Counted from the stretch's first letter, positions 37,097-45,124 are shown. The stretch is 48,618 nucleotides of DNA from Polaromonas sp. UBA4122 (GCA_002381615.1 DFWY01000084.1:30158-78775), one strand, 5' to 3'. A program made the numbers and translations. Notes: generated from the sequence alone by a model not told the origin.

Positions 37097-37980
37097 GTGC
37101 GCCAAACTTGGCCTGCGTTGCCAGCAATCGCCCGGTTCGGCCTGCAGTGGCCGACGCAGCGCTACTGCGCATCGGCCGCGCAGCCACGGCCGCACTCTAT
37201 GATGAGCTTGCTCTGGATCCAAAACCGGGTCTGGTCTCCTTTGTAGACGCAGGCAGCCATCACGACATGGATGCCCGCACCTTTATGCGCAGCCTGTTTT
37301 CCCTGCGCCACTACTTCCCATGTATTGCCGCACTGGGCGCTCAAGCCGCCTCCTTTTTCTTGCTGGAGCAGGCGGGCTTGGCGGCCGAAACCCGTATGCT
37401 GAAGGCGACGCAAGGCGTCAACACCCACCGTGGCGCCATCTTCAGCCTCGGTCTGTTGTGTGCCAGTTCCGGCTGGCTGCTCGCGAATGAAAAACCCTTG
37501 AGCCCTGGTGCGATACAGGAGAGATTGCTTTCTCAGTGGGGTGACGCGCTGGTACAACGCTGTGGTCACGGGTCGATTTCCAACGGCCAAAGTGCGGCGC
37601 GGCTTTTCGGCCTACGCAGCGCGGGAGAAGAAGCCTCTCTCGGTTTTCCTGTTCTTTTCAACACGGCGGTGCCGGTGCTGCGCGCGTCATTGAGGCAAGG
37701 TCTGGACGTCCGATCCGCCCGGATCGAGGCACTGTTTCACATCATCGCCCACCTGGATGACACCAACCTCGCTCACCGGGGCGGTCTTGCGGGACTGCGC
37801 TATGCGCAGCAGGCTGCCCGTGATTTTCTTGGTGCTGGAGGAGCTGCCCGGGCTGATGGCATGGCCCATGCCCAGTCTATTCATCAGGCCTTCGTGGCGC
37901 GCCATTTGTCACCGGGTGGCGCCGCCGACATACTGGCGGCTGCCTGCTGGGTCATGAAGGTCTGCAAAGGCTTCCCATGA
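37093..37980 (+). CDS. mdcB: Triphosphoribosyl-dephospho-CoA synthase
   Basis: 295 residues, CitG/MdcB family. It makes 2'-(5''-triphosphoribosyl)-3'-dephospho-CoA from ATP and dephospho-CoA, the precursor of the MdcC prosthetic group. Family motifs are LDPKPGLVSFVDAGSHHDMD, GVNTHRGAIFSLGLL and HLDDTNLAHRGGLAGL. ATGA overlaps on both sides couple it to mdcG and mdcH. Confidence 0.95.
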   Translation: MSAPNLACVASNRPVRPAVADAALLRIGRAATAALYDELALDPKPGLVSFVDAGSHHDMDARTFMRSLFSLRHYFPCIAALGAQAASFFLLEQAGLAAETRMLKATQGVNTHRGAIFSLGLLCASSGWLLANEKPLSPGAIQERLLSQWGDALVQRCGHGSISNGQSAARLFGLRSAGEEASLGFPVLFNTAVPVLRASLRQGLDVRSARIEALFHIIAHLDDTNLAHRGGLAGLRYAQQAARDFLGAGGAARADGMAHAQSIHQAFVARHLSPGGAADILAAACWVMKVCKGFP

Positions 37981-38894
37981 GTCTGGCGCTGCTCTTCCCG
38001 GGACAGGGAATCCAGCATCCGGCGATGCTGCCCTGGATTGATGGCGGATCGCAAGCAGGCAATCCGCTGTCTTTGCTGGAGAGAGAACTGGGAAGCGACT
38101 GGCGAGCTCGTTTGGATGATCCTGCGTGGGCCACGCAGAACACGGTTGCTCAGTATTTGTTGACAGGGCTATGCCTTGCGGCTTGGCAACAGCTTGCTTC
38201 CCGGTTGCCCGTTCCAGTGGCGATCGCAGGCTACAGCGTTGGGGAGTTGGCCGCCTTCTGTGCCGCAGGGGTGTTCGAAGCGGGCGAGGCCATGCGCCTG
38301 GCTCGATGTCGTGCCATTGAAATGGACCTCAGTGTCGCAGGGCTGGACACAGGCCTGCTGTCCGTCAGCGGCCTCAGGCCGCATGACATTAGCGAAATAT
38401 GTACACAATACGGCCTGGCAGTGGCCATCAGGATTAATGATGAGAGCGTGGTTTTGGGTGGCCCCTGCGCCGCGCTGACCGCTGCGGAGCAGGCCGCTGT
38501 TCGCTCGGGTGCTCATTGCTCAAGATTGCAGGTTCGACTGGCTTCCCATACGCCCTGGATGGCATCCGCAGCACAGGCCTTCGCTCGGACCATTGAACCG
38601 ATGCTGTTCAAGGCGCCACGTGTGCACCTTGTGGCGAATCTCACCGGCGGCAGCGTGCGCGAAGTCTGCCAACTTAAACAGGCGTTGTCAGGTCAGATTG
38701 CCAGCACTGTGCAGTGGGACCGCTGCATGGAGACGCTGGCGGAGCGCAGGGTGCGCTGTGTGCTGGAGGTCGGCCCAGGGCAAAGCCTGTCCAGAATGTG
38801 GAATGCCCGATACCCTGATGTCCCGGCCCGTTCGGTAGATGACTTTCAAAGCGGGGATGCCGTGGTGGCCTGGGTGTCCCGAATGTTGGATTGA
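37977..38894 (+). CDS. mdcH: Malonate decarboxylase epsilon subunit (malonyl-CoA:ACP malonyltransferase)
   Basis: 305 residues, FabD-like acyltransferase. It primes MdcC with malonyl from malonyl-CoA. The catalytic Ser87 is in GYSVGELAAF and the partner His191 in RLASHTPWM; the N-terminus LLFPGQGIQHP is typical. It is the last gene of the mdc operon. The malonyl-CoA it needs could come from fatty acid synthesis or from MatB, encoded 1.2 kb downstream. Confidence 0.95.
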   Translation: MSLALLFPGQGIQHPAMLPWIDGGSQAGNPLSLLERELGSDWRARLDDPAWATQNTVAQYLLTGLCLAAWQQLASRLPVPVAIAGYSVGELAAFCAAGVFEAGEAMRLARCRAIEMDLSVAGLDTGLLSVSGLRPHDISEICTQYGLAVAIRINDESVVLGGPCAALTAAEQAAVRSGAHCSRLQVRLASHTPWMASAAQAFARTIEPMLFKAPRVHLVANLTGGSVREVCQLKQALSGQIASTVQWDRCMETLAERRVRCVLEVGPGQSLSRMWNARYPDVPARSVDDFQSGDAVVAWVSRMLD

Positions 38895-39063
38895 GGCCCG
38901 TGATACGGTTGACGAAAAGCACTGCCCCGAGCTGGCATGACACCCTGAGCGGGCGCTGAAACGCCGGCCACTTTTTGGAACAGGGCAAAATCTCCACCTT
39001 TAGCGGCATCACAGATATATATCTTCATGTTTTCTTTTCGAGTCAGCGAGGGCAGGAGCAAAC

Positions 39064-39200
39064 ATGACATTCAGCCTTGAAGTAAAGCGCTCCCGGCGCG
39101 TTGTGTTGCGTGCTGTGGCGGTCGGCATGGTGGCGTTGTCCCTCGGCAGCCACGTCCATTCGGGCTGGCCAACCAAACTGGTGACAGTGGTGGCCGAATT
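39064..39200 (+). pseudogene. Bug/TctC-type substrate-binding protein, N-terminal remnant
   Basis: After GGCAGGAGCAAAC an ATG opens a signal-peptide-like start (KRSRRVVLRAVAVGMVALSL) followed by WPTKLVTVVAEFP. This resembles the mature start of Bug proteins (YPTKPIRIIVPF). After about 45 codons the sequence becomes repeat family 2 and the similarity ends. The frame stays open to 39291, where its stop overlaps the next gene's ATG as ATGA. The preceding 169 bp after mdcH hold nothing I can assign. Confidence 0.6.
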
Positions 39201-39270
39201 TCCCGAGGGGACTGAACTGGCCTGGGGCGGCCCTGCGCTGCGTGCTGTTGCCCCGACGCTCCGCGCTGTT
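39201..39270 (-). repeat. Dispersed repeat family 2, inverted copy
   Basis: In reverse complement it reads GCAGCGCAGGGCCGCCCC followed by GGCCAGTTCAGTCCCCTCGG, matching the unit at 26921-26960 at about 34 of 40 positions, and the AGCGTCGGGGC flank also matches. It truncates the Bug remnant and ends 17 bp before the hydratase start. Confidence 0.75.
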
Positions 39271-39287
39271 TGGCCGATGAGTGTCCT

Positions 39288-40094
39288 ATGAGCGGCACCG
39301 TTTCGCTGGAGAACTCGGGCTCGGTGGCGTGGGTGACTCTCTCTCATCCGGGCAAGTTCAACGCCATGTCACGATTGATGTGGCGTGAGTTGCGCGCCGT
39401 GTTTCAGCACGTCCAACAGAGTCGTGAGGTGACTTGTGTGGTGGTGTGCGGCCACCGGTTGAAAGGCAGCCCTGAAGGCACCGGCCACTTTTGCGCGGGG
39501 GGTGATATTTCTGAATACGCGGGTTTCCGCTTCAATGAAACCAGCCTGCGCGACTTTCATGAAAACGACGTGTGGGGCGGTTTGCAGGCCATGCTCGACT
39601 GCGACGTGCCCATTCTTGCCCAGATTGAGGGTAACTGTATGGGGGCCGGCGTGGAAATTGCCAGTTGCTGCGACATCCGGATTGCCAGCGACACCGCCCG
39701 CTTTGGCGCGCCGATTGCCAAGCTCGGCTTTCCCATGGCGCCGCGCGAGGCGGCGCTGGTCATGCGCGCCGTGGGCGAGCTGACCGCACGCGAGATGCTG
39801 CTGTCGGCGGCCGTGCTGGATGCGGCCGAGATGAAGCAGCGCGGTTTCCTGACCAAACTGGTGCCAGCGGGTGAGATTAGCGCTGCGGCGCTGGCGTTTA
39901 CCCGCCATATCAGCCAACTTGCGCCGCTGGCCGCACGCCTGAATAAACAGACATTTAGGGCTCTATCGCCCGTCCTGAATTCGCAGGCAGCTACTGATTT
40001 AATAGCAAATTCATACGACTATGCGGCCTCTGCCGAGCACCGTGAGGGCGTGACAGCTTTCATTGAAAAACGCCCGCCGCAGTTTGTTCACTGA
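39288..40094 (+). CDS. Enoyl-CoA hydratase/isomerase family protein
   Basis: 268 residues from ATG 39288 (MSGTVSLENSGSVAWVTLSH). Crotonase-fold enzymes act on acyl-CoA thioesters. The oxyanion-hole segments HFCAGGDISEY and IEGNCMGAGVEIASCCDIRI are intact. The exact reaction is unclear; its position before matB suggests a role with malonyl- or methylmalonyl-type CoA esters. There is no clear ribosome-binding site, but the start overlaps the upstream remnant frame in ATGA. Codons for about 20 residues near the C-terminus (RALSPVLNSQAATDLIANS) come from repeat family 1 copy C. Confidence 0.88.
   Translation: MSGTVSLENSGSVAWVTLSHPGKFNAMSRLMWRELRAVFQHVQQSREVTCVVVCGHRLKGSPEGTGHFCAGGDISEYAGFRFNETSLRDFHENDVWGGLQAMLDCDVPILAQIEGNCMGAGVEIASCCDIRIASDTARFGAPIAKLGFPMAPREAALVMRAVGELTAREMLLSAAVLDAAEMKQRGFLTKLVPAGEISAAALAFTRHISQLAPLAARLNKQTFRALSPVLNSQAATDLIANSYDYAASAEHREGVTAFIEKRPPQFVH
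39951..40008 (+). repeat. Dispersed repeat family 1, copy C, inside the hydratase reading frame
   Basis: GGGCTCTATCGCCCG followed by GCAGGCAGCTACTG and AATAGC aligns with copy A. The reading frame passes through it without a stop. Confidence 0.75.
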
Positions 40095-40136
40095 ACATAG
40101 AGCTTGAAGTTCCAATTTCCTGACAGTCTGATTCCT

Positions 40137-41657
40137 ATGAAAAACCACAACCTGTTTGCAACGCTGCGTGCTGCCTTTCCCGCCTCGCTGGATGAGGTAG
40201 CTATTGAAACCGACAACAGCCTGAATTATTCATGGCGTGATCTGGATCGCGCCACGGCCATGATGGCCAACCTTCTCCAGTCGCTCGGGCTTCCGGCCGG
40301 ATCCCGGATCGCGGTGCAGGTTGAAAAATCGGTAGAGGCCATGGTGCTTTACCTGGCGACCTTGCGCGCAGGCTATGTATTTTTGCCCCTGAACACCGCC
40401 TACCAGAGCGCTGAAATCGAGTACTTCATCGGCAACGCAGAGCCGGCGGTTGTGGTGTGCAGCAGCAAAAACTTTGGCTGGGTCAGCAAGATCGCCTTTA
40501 AGGCGGGCACGCAGAACGTGTTCACGCTGGACGACGATCGCAGCGGCTCCTTGCTGGATCGCGCCGCGCACTGCAGCGATCAGCACGCGGTGGCCGTCAT
40601 GCAAGAGGACGACCTGGCCGCGATTTTGTACACCAGCGGCACCACCGGCCGCAGCAAGGGCGCCATGCTGTCGCACGGCAATATGCTGAGCAATGCGCTG
40701 GTACTCAAGGACTACTGGGGTTGGAAGAAGGGCGATGTGCTGATTCACGCCTTGCCCATCTTTCACGTACACGGCCTGTTTGTGGCCATACACGGCGCGC
40801 TGATCAACGGCAGCAAGATGATCTGGCTGTCTAAATTTGACCCCAAGCTGGTGGTGAAAAAGCTTCCCGAAGCCACCGTGTTCATGGGGGTTCCTACGCT
40901 CTATGTGCGCCTGCTTGCCGAGCCGGGACTGAACCGAGAAGCCTGTCGCAACATACGCCTCTTCATCGCGGGGTCGGCCCCCTTGCTGATTGAAACCTTC
41001 AACGAATGGCAGCAGCGCACCGGCCACACCATTCTGGAGCGTTACGGCATGTCCGAGACCGCCATGCTCACCTCCAACCCTTACCAGGGCGGCGAAAGGC
41101 AGGGCGGCACCGTGGGTTTTGCGCTGCCGGGCGTGAGCCTGCGCGTGCAGGGTGATGATGGCCAGCTTTTGGCCGCTGGCGAGATTGGCGGTATTCAGGT
41201 CAAGGGGCCGAATGTCTTCAAGGGCTATTGGCGCATGCCCGAAAAAACCGCAGAGGAATTTACGGCGGACGGTTATTTCAAAACTGGCGATGTGGGGAAG
41301 ATTGACGAGCGTGGCTACATCACCATTGTGGGGCGCAGCAAGGACCTGATCATCAGTGGTGGCTACAACGTCTACCCGGCCGAGATTGAAGGCTATATCA
41401 ACGACATGCCAGGCGTGGCTGAAAGCGCGCTGGTAGGTGTGCCCCACCCGGACTTTGGCGAAGTGGGCGTGGCTGTCGTCATCCCTAAACCGGGTGTCAC
41501 GCTGGATGCTGGCCAGATGGTGGCCGCGCTCAAGTCCAAGCTGGCCAATTTCAAGATTCCCAAGCAGTGCTTTGTGGTCAGCGAGCTGCCGCGCAACACC
41601 ATGGGCAAGGTGCAAAAGAACGTACTGCGCGAGCAGCACAAGCGCCTGTTCATCTGA
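40137..41657 (+). CDS. matB: Malonyl-CoA synthetase
   Basis: 506 residues from ATG 40137 (MKNHNLFATLRAAFP); a TTG at 40104 would add 11 residues. It is an AMP-forming acyl-CoA ligase that joins malonate and CoA. The P-loop YTSGTTGRSKG is at about 165-175, and ERYGMSETAM and DGYFKTGDVGKIDERGYITI are present. The C-terminal Lys lies in NTMGKVQKN. The assignment as malonyl rather than another acyl-CoA ligase rests on overall resemblance to MatB proteins and on the malonate context. Its usual partner, malonyl-CoA decarboxylase, is only a remnant here. Confidence 0.88.
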   Translation: MKNHNLFATLRAAFPASLDEVAIETDNSLNYSWRDLDRATAMMANLLQSLGLPAGSRIAVQVEKSVEAMVLYLATLRAGYVFLPLNTAYQSAEIEYFIGNAEPAVVVCSSKNFGWVSKIAFKAGTQNVFTLDDDRSGSLLDRAAHCSDQHAVAVMQEDDLAAILYTSGTTGRSKGAMLSHGNMLSNALVLKDYWGWKKGDVLIHALPIFHVHGLFVAIHGALINGSKMIWLSKFDPKLVVKKLPEATVFMGVPTLYVRLLAEPGLNREACRNIRLFIAGSAPLLIETFNEWQQRTGHTILERYGMSETAMLTSNPYQGGERQGGTVGFALPGVSLRVQGDDGQLLAAGEIGGIQVKGPNVFKGYWRMPEKTAEEFTADGYFKTGDVGKIDERGYITIVGRSKDLIISGGYNVYPAEIEGYINDMPGVAESALVGVPHPDFGEVGVAVVIPKPGVTLDAGQMVAALKSKLANFKIPKQCFVVSELPRNTMGKVQKNVLREQHKRLFI

Positions 41658-41665
41658 AAAGACGC

Positions 41666-41735
41666 CTATTTGCTATTGATTCAGGAGCTGATTTCTCCTA
41701 TGCAGTATGGGCTACAGGCCGTTTTACATTAAAAC
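41666..41735 (-). repeat. Dispersed repeat family 1, copy D
   Basis: The reverse complement contains GGCCTGTAGCCC and ends AGCTCCTGAATCAATAGC, matching copy A. It lies just after matB. Confidence 0.75.
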
Positions 41736-41862
41736 CAGAACCGGAAGGTGCGAGTGCGTCAGGACATGCTGCGTTGCGCTGCCCAGCAGCAGACGCTTGA
41801 GCCCGCGGCGGCCATGTGAGGCCATCACGATCAGGTCGCACTTGTGTCCCGACTTCATGTCG
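41724..41862 (-). pseudogene. Universal stress protein (UspA family), C-terminal remnant
   Basis: The minus strand encodes CDLIVMASHGRRGLKRLLLG followed by SATQHVLTHSHLPVLVLM and a stop, the conserved C-terminal ATP-binding motif of Usp proteins. The N-terminal two thirds are absent; nothing recognisable lies between 41863 and the end of the EamA gene. The stop is inside repeat copy D. Confidence 0.75.
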
Positions 41863-41977
41863 ATGCGCCTTTTCTTGCCGGACCTGTCTTTGCCGCAGAG
41901 GGCTGCCTCTTGGATCCTTGTTCGATATGGCGGACCGCAGCGAAGTGACGACCGAGCATGGCGCGGTCTGGCTGCTG

Positions 41978-42907
41978 CTATTCGGGCTTTTCTAGCCCAC
42001 GTTGTGGCAAGGTAGCCAGCACCACGCCGGTTAACGCGATGGCGAACGCGCCGACCTGAGTGCCGTTGAGTGTTTCGCCTAGTGCGATGACGCCCACCGC
42101 CGCCGCGCTGACAGGCAGCAGGACGGTGAACACACCGGCCTGATTGGCGGGGATGGTTTTAAGCCCGGTCATCCAGAGCCAGACGGTCCACACGCTGGCG
42201 GCCAGTGAATAAAACAGCAGCAGCAACCAGGCCGACGGCGCCACATGAGCAAAGTCAAACCCCCAGGCCATCCACAGGCCCAGCGGCGTGATCAATGCAA
42301 ATCCCCAAAGATTGATGAGCGCCGTGATGCGCTTCGGGCTGAGCACGCCCGTGAGTTTTTTCCCGATCACGGCATAGGACGCCTCGCACAGCACTGCGAC
42401 CAGCAGCAGCAGATTGCCCAGCCATGAGGTTTTTGATACAAAATTTGCCGTTAGCCCAGTATCCACGGGCATAAGCAGCTCATTTTTTGATAGCGACACC
42501 AGGCCAATGCCGATGACTCCGCAGGCGACAGCGCCCCAGACCCGCGGGTTGACGCGTTCCCGCAGGAAAAGCCAGCTCATCACCGCCACTGCGGCCGGAA
42601 TGGACGCCATGATGACGCCGGCGGCCACCGCGCTGGTCATGCTCATGCCAAATAGCATGCAGATCGTAAACAGGAAATTGCCCAGAAACGACTCGAGAAA
42701 CAGCAGGCGCCGTGTCTGACCGCTCATGGGGATCTCGAGGGCGGGCTTTTTGAGCCAATGCATCATGCTCAAGCCGCCTATGCCGAAGCGCAGCCAGGCC
42801 AGCAGGAAGACCGGCAAGGCCGCGACCAGAGGTTTGGAAAGCGCCACGTAGCTGCCCACTAAAGACATGCTGAGCGCGAGGCAGGCATACGCCACAATGC
42901 GGTTCAT
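41978..42907 (-). CDS. EamA/DMT-family transporter
   Basis: 309 residues from ATG 42907 (MNRIVAYACLALSMSLVGSY). Two EamA domains with about ten membrane helices are visible, as in drug/metabolite transporters such as RhaT- or YdcZ-like exporters; the substrate is unknown. Between the domains the residues SKNELLMPVDTGLTANF are encoded by repeat family 1 copy E, in frame, in what should be a loop after the fifth helix. The frame extends 37 codons upstream without a plausible start context. Confidence 0.9.
   Translation of the reverse strand: MNRIVAYACLALSMSLVGSYVALSKPLVAALPVFLLAWLRFGIGGLSMMHWLKKPALEIPMSGQTRRLLFLESFLGNFLFTICMLFGMSMTSAVAAGVIMASIPAAVAVMSWLFLRERVNPRVWGAVACGVIGIGLVSLSKNELLMPVDTGLTANFVSKTSWLGNLLLLVAVLCEASYAVIGKKLTGVLSPKRITALINLWGFALITPLGLWMAWGFDFAHVAPSAWLLLLFYSLAASVWTVWLWMTGLKTIPANQAGVFTVLLPVSAAAVGVIALGETLNGTQVGAFAIALTGVVLATLPQRGLEKPE
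42430..42494 (+). repeat. Dispersed repeat family 1, copy E, inside the EamA gene
   Basis: TTGCCGTTAGCCC followed by CACGGGCATAAGCAGCTC and GATAGC aligns with copy A. It adds codons without breaking the antisense-oriented reading frame. Confidence 0.75.
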
Positions 42908-43025
42908 TAAATTCTGGATCCCTGTTGCAAACGGCCCTGCGGCCGGTCGGGTTGAGTGGCCAGGTTGGTCGATGTAACGGTCAGGCGCCAGCCTGAAATC
43001 ATGCCTTACTTTGAACAAGGATTTG

Positions 43026-43070
43026 AACCCTGCACCCCCGGGTGGGTGAGTCGGGACAGAGTGCAGGGTT
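43026..43070. other. Long-armed inverted repeat upstream of the EamA gene
   Basis: AACCCTGCAC (43026-43035) is perfectly complementary to GTGCAGGGTT (43061-43070), with a GC-rich 25-base loop. It could be a terminator or attenuator in the EamA leader or a protein-binding site. Confidence 0.5.
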
Positions 43071-43112
43071 GTTCTCTCCTGTTGATCGCCCGCTGGAATC
43101 CCCGATTATTGG

Positions 43113-43169
43113 TATTGCGATGTTGATTACACATTGGATTTCATAATCCAATAAATTGATGTCGCAATA
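43113..43169. promoter_or_regulatory. Nested palindromes in the aceA upstream region
   Basis: TATTGCGA (43113-43120) and TCGCAATA (43162-43169) form outer arms around a perfect inner palindrome ATTGGATTTCATAATCCAAT (43133-43152). They lie 200-260 bp before aceA in an unusually AT-rich stretch (about 43110-43330). A TATAAG box at 43283-43288 may belong to the aceA promoter. The rest of the 467 bp gap between the EamA and aceA starts holds no gene. Confidence 0.55.
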
Positions 43170-43374
43170 TGAAAATTAAAAATGGTGCAGTGCAAAAAAT
43201 TTCTCAATATAAGAAATTAAATTTCATATAGCAATATTTTAATGAAATGTAATTGATTTCATTGAGATTAATTTTCATCTTATATAAGACATAAGAGCGT
43301 AAAAATATCTTGTAGAAGACTTAGAGTTAACCCATCAAGTTAATCCACTTTCTATTCAACCTCCGGAGCAAACC

Positions 43375-44694
43375 ATGCCACAAACCTTCACCGAACAATT
43401 GAGCCGCGACCAACAAATCTCTACACTTGAAAAAGACTGGGCGACCAATCCGCGCTGGAAAGGCATCAAGCGCGGCTACAGCGCCGCCGATGTGGTCCGC
43501 CTGCGTGGCTCTTTCCCGATTGAACACACCCTGGCGCGCCGTGGTGCCGAGAAGCTGTGGAACATTCTGCACAGCGAGCCCTATGTCAACTGCCTGGGGG
43601 CGCTCACGGGTGGTCAGGCCATGCAGCAGGTCAAGGCCGGGGTGAAAGCCATCTACCTCTCGGGCTGGCAAGTCGCTGCCGACAACAACAACTACGGCTC
43701 CATGTACCCGGACCAGTCGCTGTACCCGGTGGACTCGGTGCCCAAGGTTGTGGAGACCATCAACAACACATTCCGCCGTGCCGACGAGATCCAGCATTCC
43801 AAGGGCATCGACGCGGGTGACAAGGGCTACATCGACTACTTCGCGCCCATCGTGGCCGATGCCGAAGCCGGCTTTGGCGGCGTGCTCAACGCGTTCGAAC
43901 TGATGAAGGCCATGATCAAGGCTGGTGCCGGCGGCGTGCACTGGGAAGACCAGCTCGCCTCCGTCAAGAAGTGCGGCCACATGGGCGGCAAGGTGCTGCT
44001 GCCCACCCGCGAGTCCTGCCAGAAGCTGATCGCCGCCCGCATGGCGGCCGACGTGTGCGGCGTGCCCACGCTGGTGATTGCCCGCACCGACGCGGAAGCC
44101 GCCGACCTGCTGACCTCGGATTACGACGAGATCGACAAGCCCTTCCTCACCGGCGAGCGCACGGCCGAAGGTTTCTACAAGACCCGCAAGGGACTGGACC
44201 AAGCCGTGGCGCGCGCCAATGCCTACGCCCAGTATGCCGATCTGGTGTGGTGCGAAACCGGCACGCCTGATCTGGACTTCGCCAAGAAGTTCGCCGACGC
44301 GGTGCACAAGGTTCACCCCGGCAAGATGCTGGCCTACAACTGCTCGCCCTCGTTCAACTGGAAGAAAAACCTGGACGACGCCACTATTGCCAAGTTCCAG
44401 CGCGAACTCGGCGCCATGGGTTACAAGTACCAGTTCATCACGCTCGCCGGCATCCACTCCATGTGGTACAACATGTACGATCTGTCGGAGGACTACGTCC
44501 AGCGCGGCATGACGGCCTATGTAGAGAAAGTGCAAGAGCCTGAATTCGCGGCACGCGACCGTGGCTACACCTTTGTGTCGCATCAGCAGGAAGTTGGCAC
44601 CGGCTACTTCGACGAAGTCACCACCGTGATCCAGGGCGGCAAGTCCAATGTGACCGCGCTGACCGGTTCGACCGAAGAAGAGCAGTTCCACTGA
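43375..44694 (+). CDS. aceA: Isocitrate lyase
   Basis: 439 residues. It splits isocitrate to glyoxylate and succinate, the first step of the glyoxylate shunt needed to grow on acetate. The catalytic signature KKCGHMGGK is at about 198-206 with Cys200, and the magnesium-binding DAEAGFGG is upstream. The start follows ACCTCCGGAGCAAACC, a strong ribosome-binding site. The AT-rich, palindromic upstream region suggests tight control. No malate synthase gene is in the window. Confidence 0.97.
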   Translation: MPQTFTEQLSRDQQISTLEKDWATNPRWKGIKRGYSAADVVRLRGSFPIEHTLARRGAEKLWNILHSEPYVNCLGALTGGQAMQQVKAGVKAIYLSGWQVAADNNNYGSMYPDQSLYPVDSVPKVVETINNTFRRADEIQHSKGIDAGDKGYIDYFAPIVADAEAGFGGVLNAFELMKAMIKAGAGGVHWEDQLASVKKCGHMGGKVLLPTRESCQKLIAARMAADVCGVPTLVIARTDAEAADLLTSDYDEIDKPFLTGERTAEGFYKTRKGLDQAVARANAYAQYADLVWCETGTPDLDFAKKFADAVHKVHPGKMLAYNCSPSFNWKKNLDDATIAKFQRELGAMGYKYQFITLAGIHSMWYNMYDLSEDYVQRGMTAYVEKVQEPEFAARDRGYTFVSHQQEVGTGYFDEVTTVIQGGKSNVTALTGSTEEEQFH

Positions 44695-44716
44695 TCTGGA
44701 GCGTCGAGCTGCTCAC

Positions 44717-44753
44717 AAAAAAGCCCCGGGGCGTTGCTCCCGGGCTTTTTTTT
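44717..44753. terminator. Bidirectional terminator between aceA and the lipoprotein gene
   Basis: AAAAAAGCCC pairs with GGGCTTTTTT around a GC-rich centre, between convergent genes. Confidence 0.8.
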
Positions 44754-44761
44754 ATCGGCTC

Positions 44762-45124
44762 TTAATGTACCCAGCCGCCACCGCGCAGATGCCAGTTGCC
44801 GCGCTGGCCCTGGACCCAATGATGAGGTTCCCAGCGATAGCCGGGGCGTGGGCGCTCGTATCGGCCGGGGACCCACTGGTGTCGCCCCTGTGACCAACCC
44901 CAATACCCGCTGATCCAGAGCGCGCCCAGGAAAGGTGCTACGGGCATGACTTCCACGTACGGTGCGGGGGGTGCTACGCCAACCATGATTTCAGGTTCAC
45001 CCGGGGCTGGCTGGGCGTAAACCAACTGACGTTGCGGGTACGGAGCGACCACGCATGCCGACAGCGCCATCGTGGTGGCCGCGCATACGGCGGCGATGCG
45101 AAAAACGGAGCTTGAATTCATCAT
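44762..45124 (-). CDS. Small lipoprotein with WXXGXW-type repeats
   Basis: 120 residues from the first of two adjacent ATGs (45124). The signal peptide ends in a lipobox (TMALSAC) with the lipidated Cys at 24. The C-terminal half has Trp/Gly/Tyr-rich repeats: SGYWGWSQGRHQWVPGRYE and YRWEPHHWVQGQRGNW, which match the YXWXXGXW repeat family. Such proteins are probably outer-membrane or periplasmic, with no known activity. GCTGATCGTT occurs twice upstream (45155 and 45181), perhaps in its promoter. Confidence 0.88.
   Translation of the reverse strand: MMNSSSVFRIAAVCAATTMALSACVVAPYPQRQLVYAQPAPGEPEIMVGVAPPAPYVEVMPVAPFLGALWISGYWGWSQGRHQWVPGRYERPRPGYRWEPHHWVQGQRGNWHLRGGGWVH

Noticed and set aside
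40230-41639. Long minus-strand open frame opposite matB
   Set aside because: It is an antisense shadow of an intact ligase gene.
41877-41977. Remnant of a further gene between the UspA remnant and the EamA gene
   Set aside because: No frame gives a recognisable protein.
43327-44691. Long minus-strand open frame opposite aceA
   Set aside because: It mirrors the codon pattern of isocitrate lyase; there is no ribosome-binding site and no domain.
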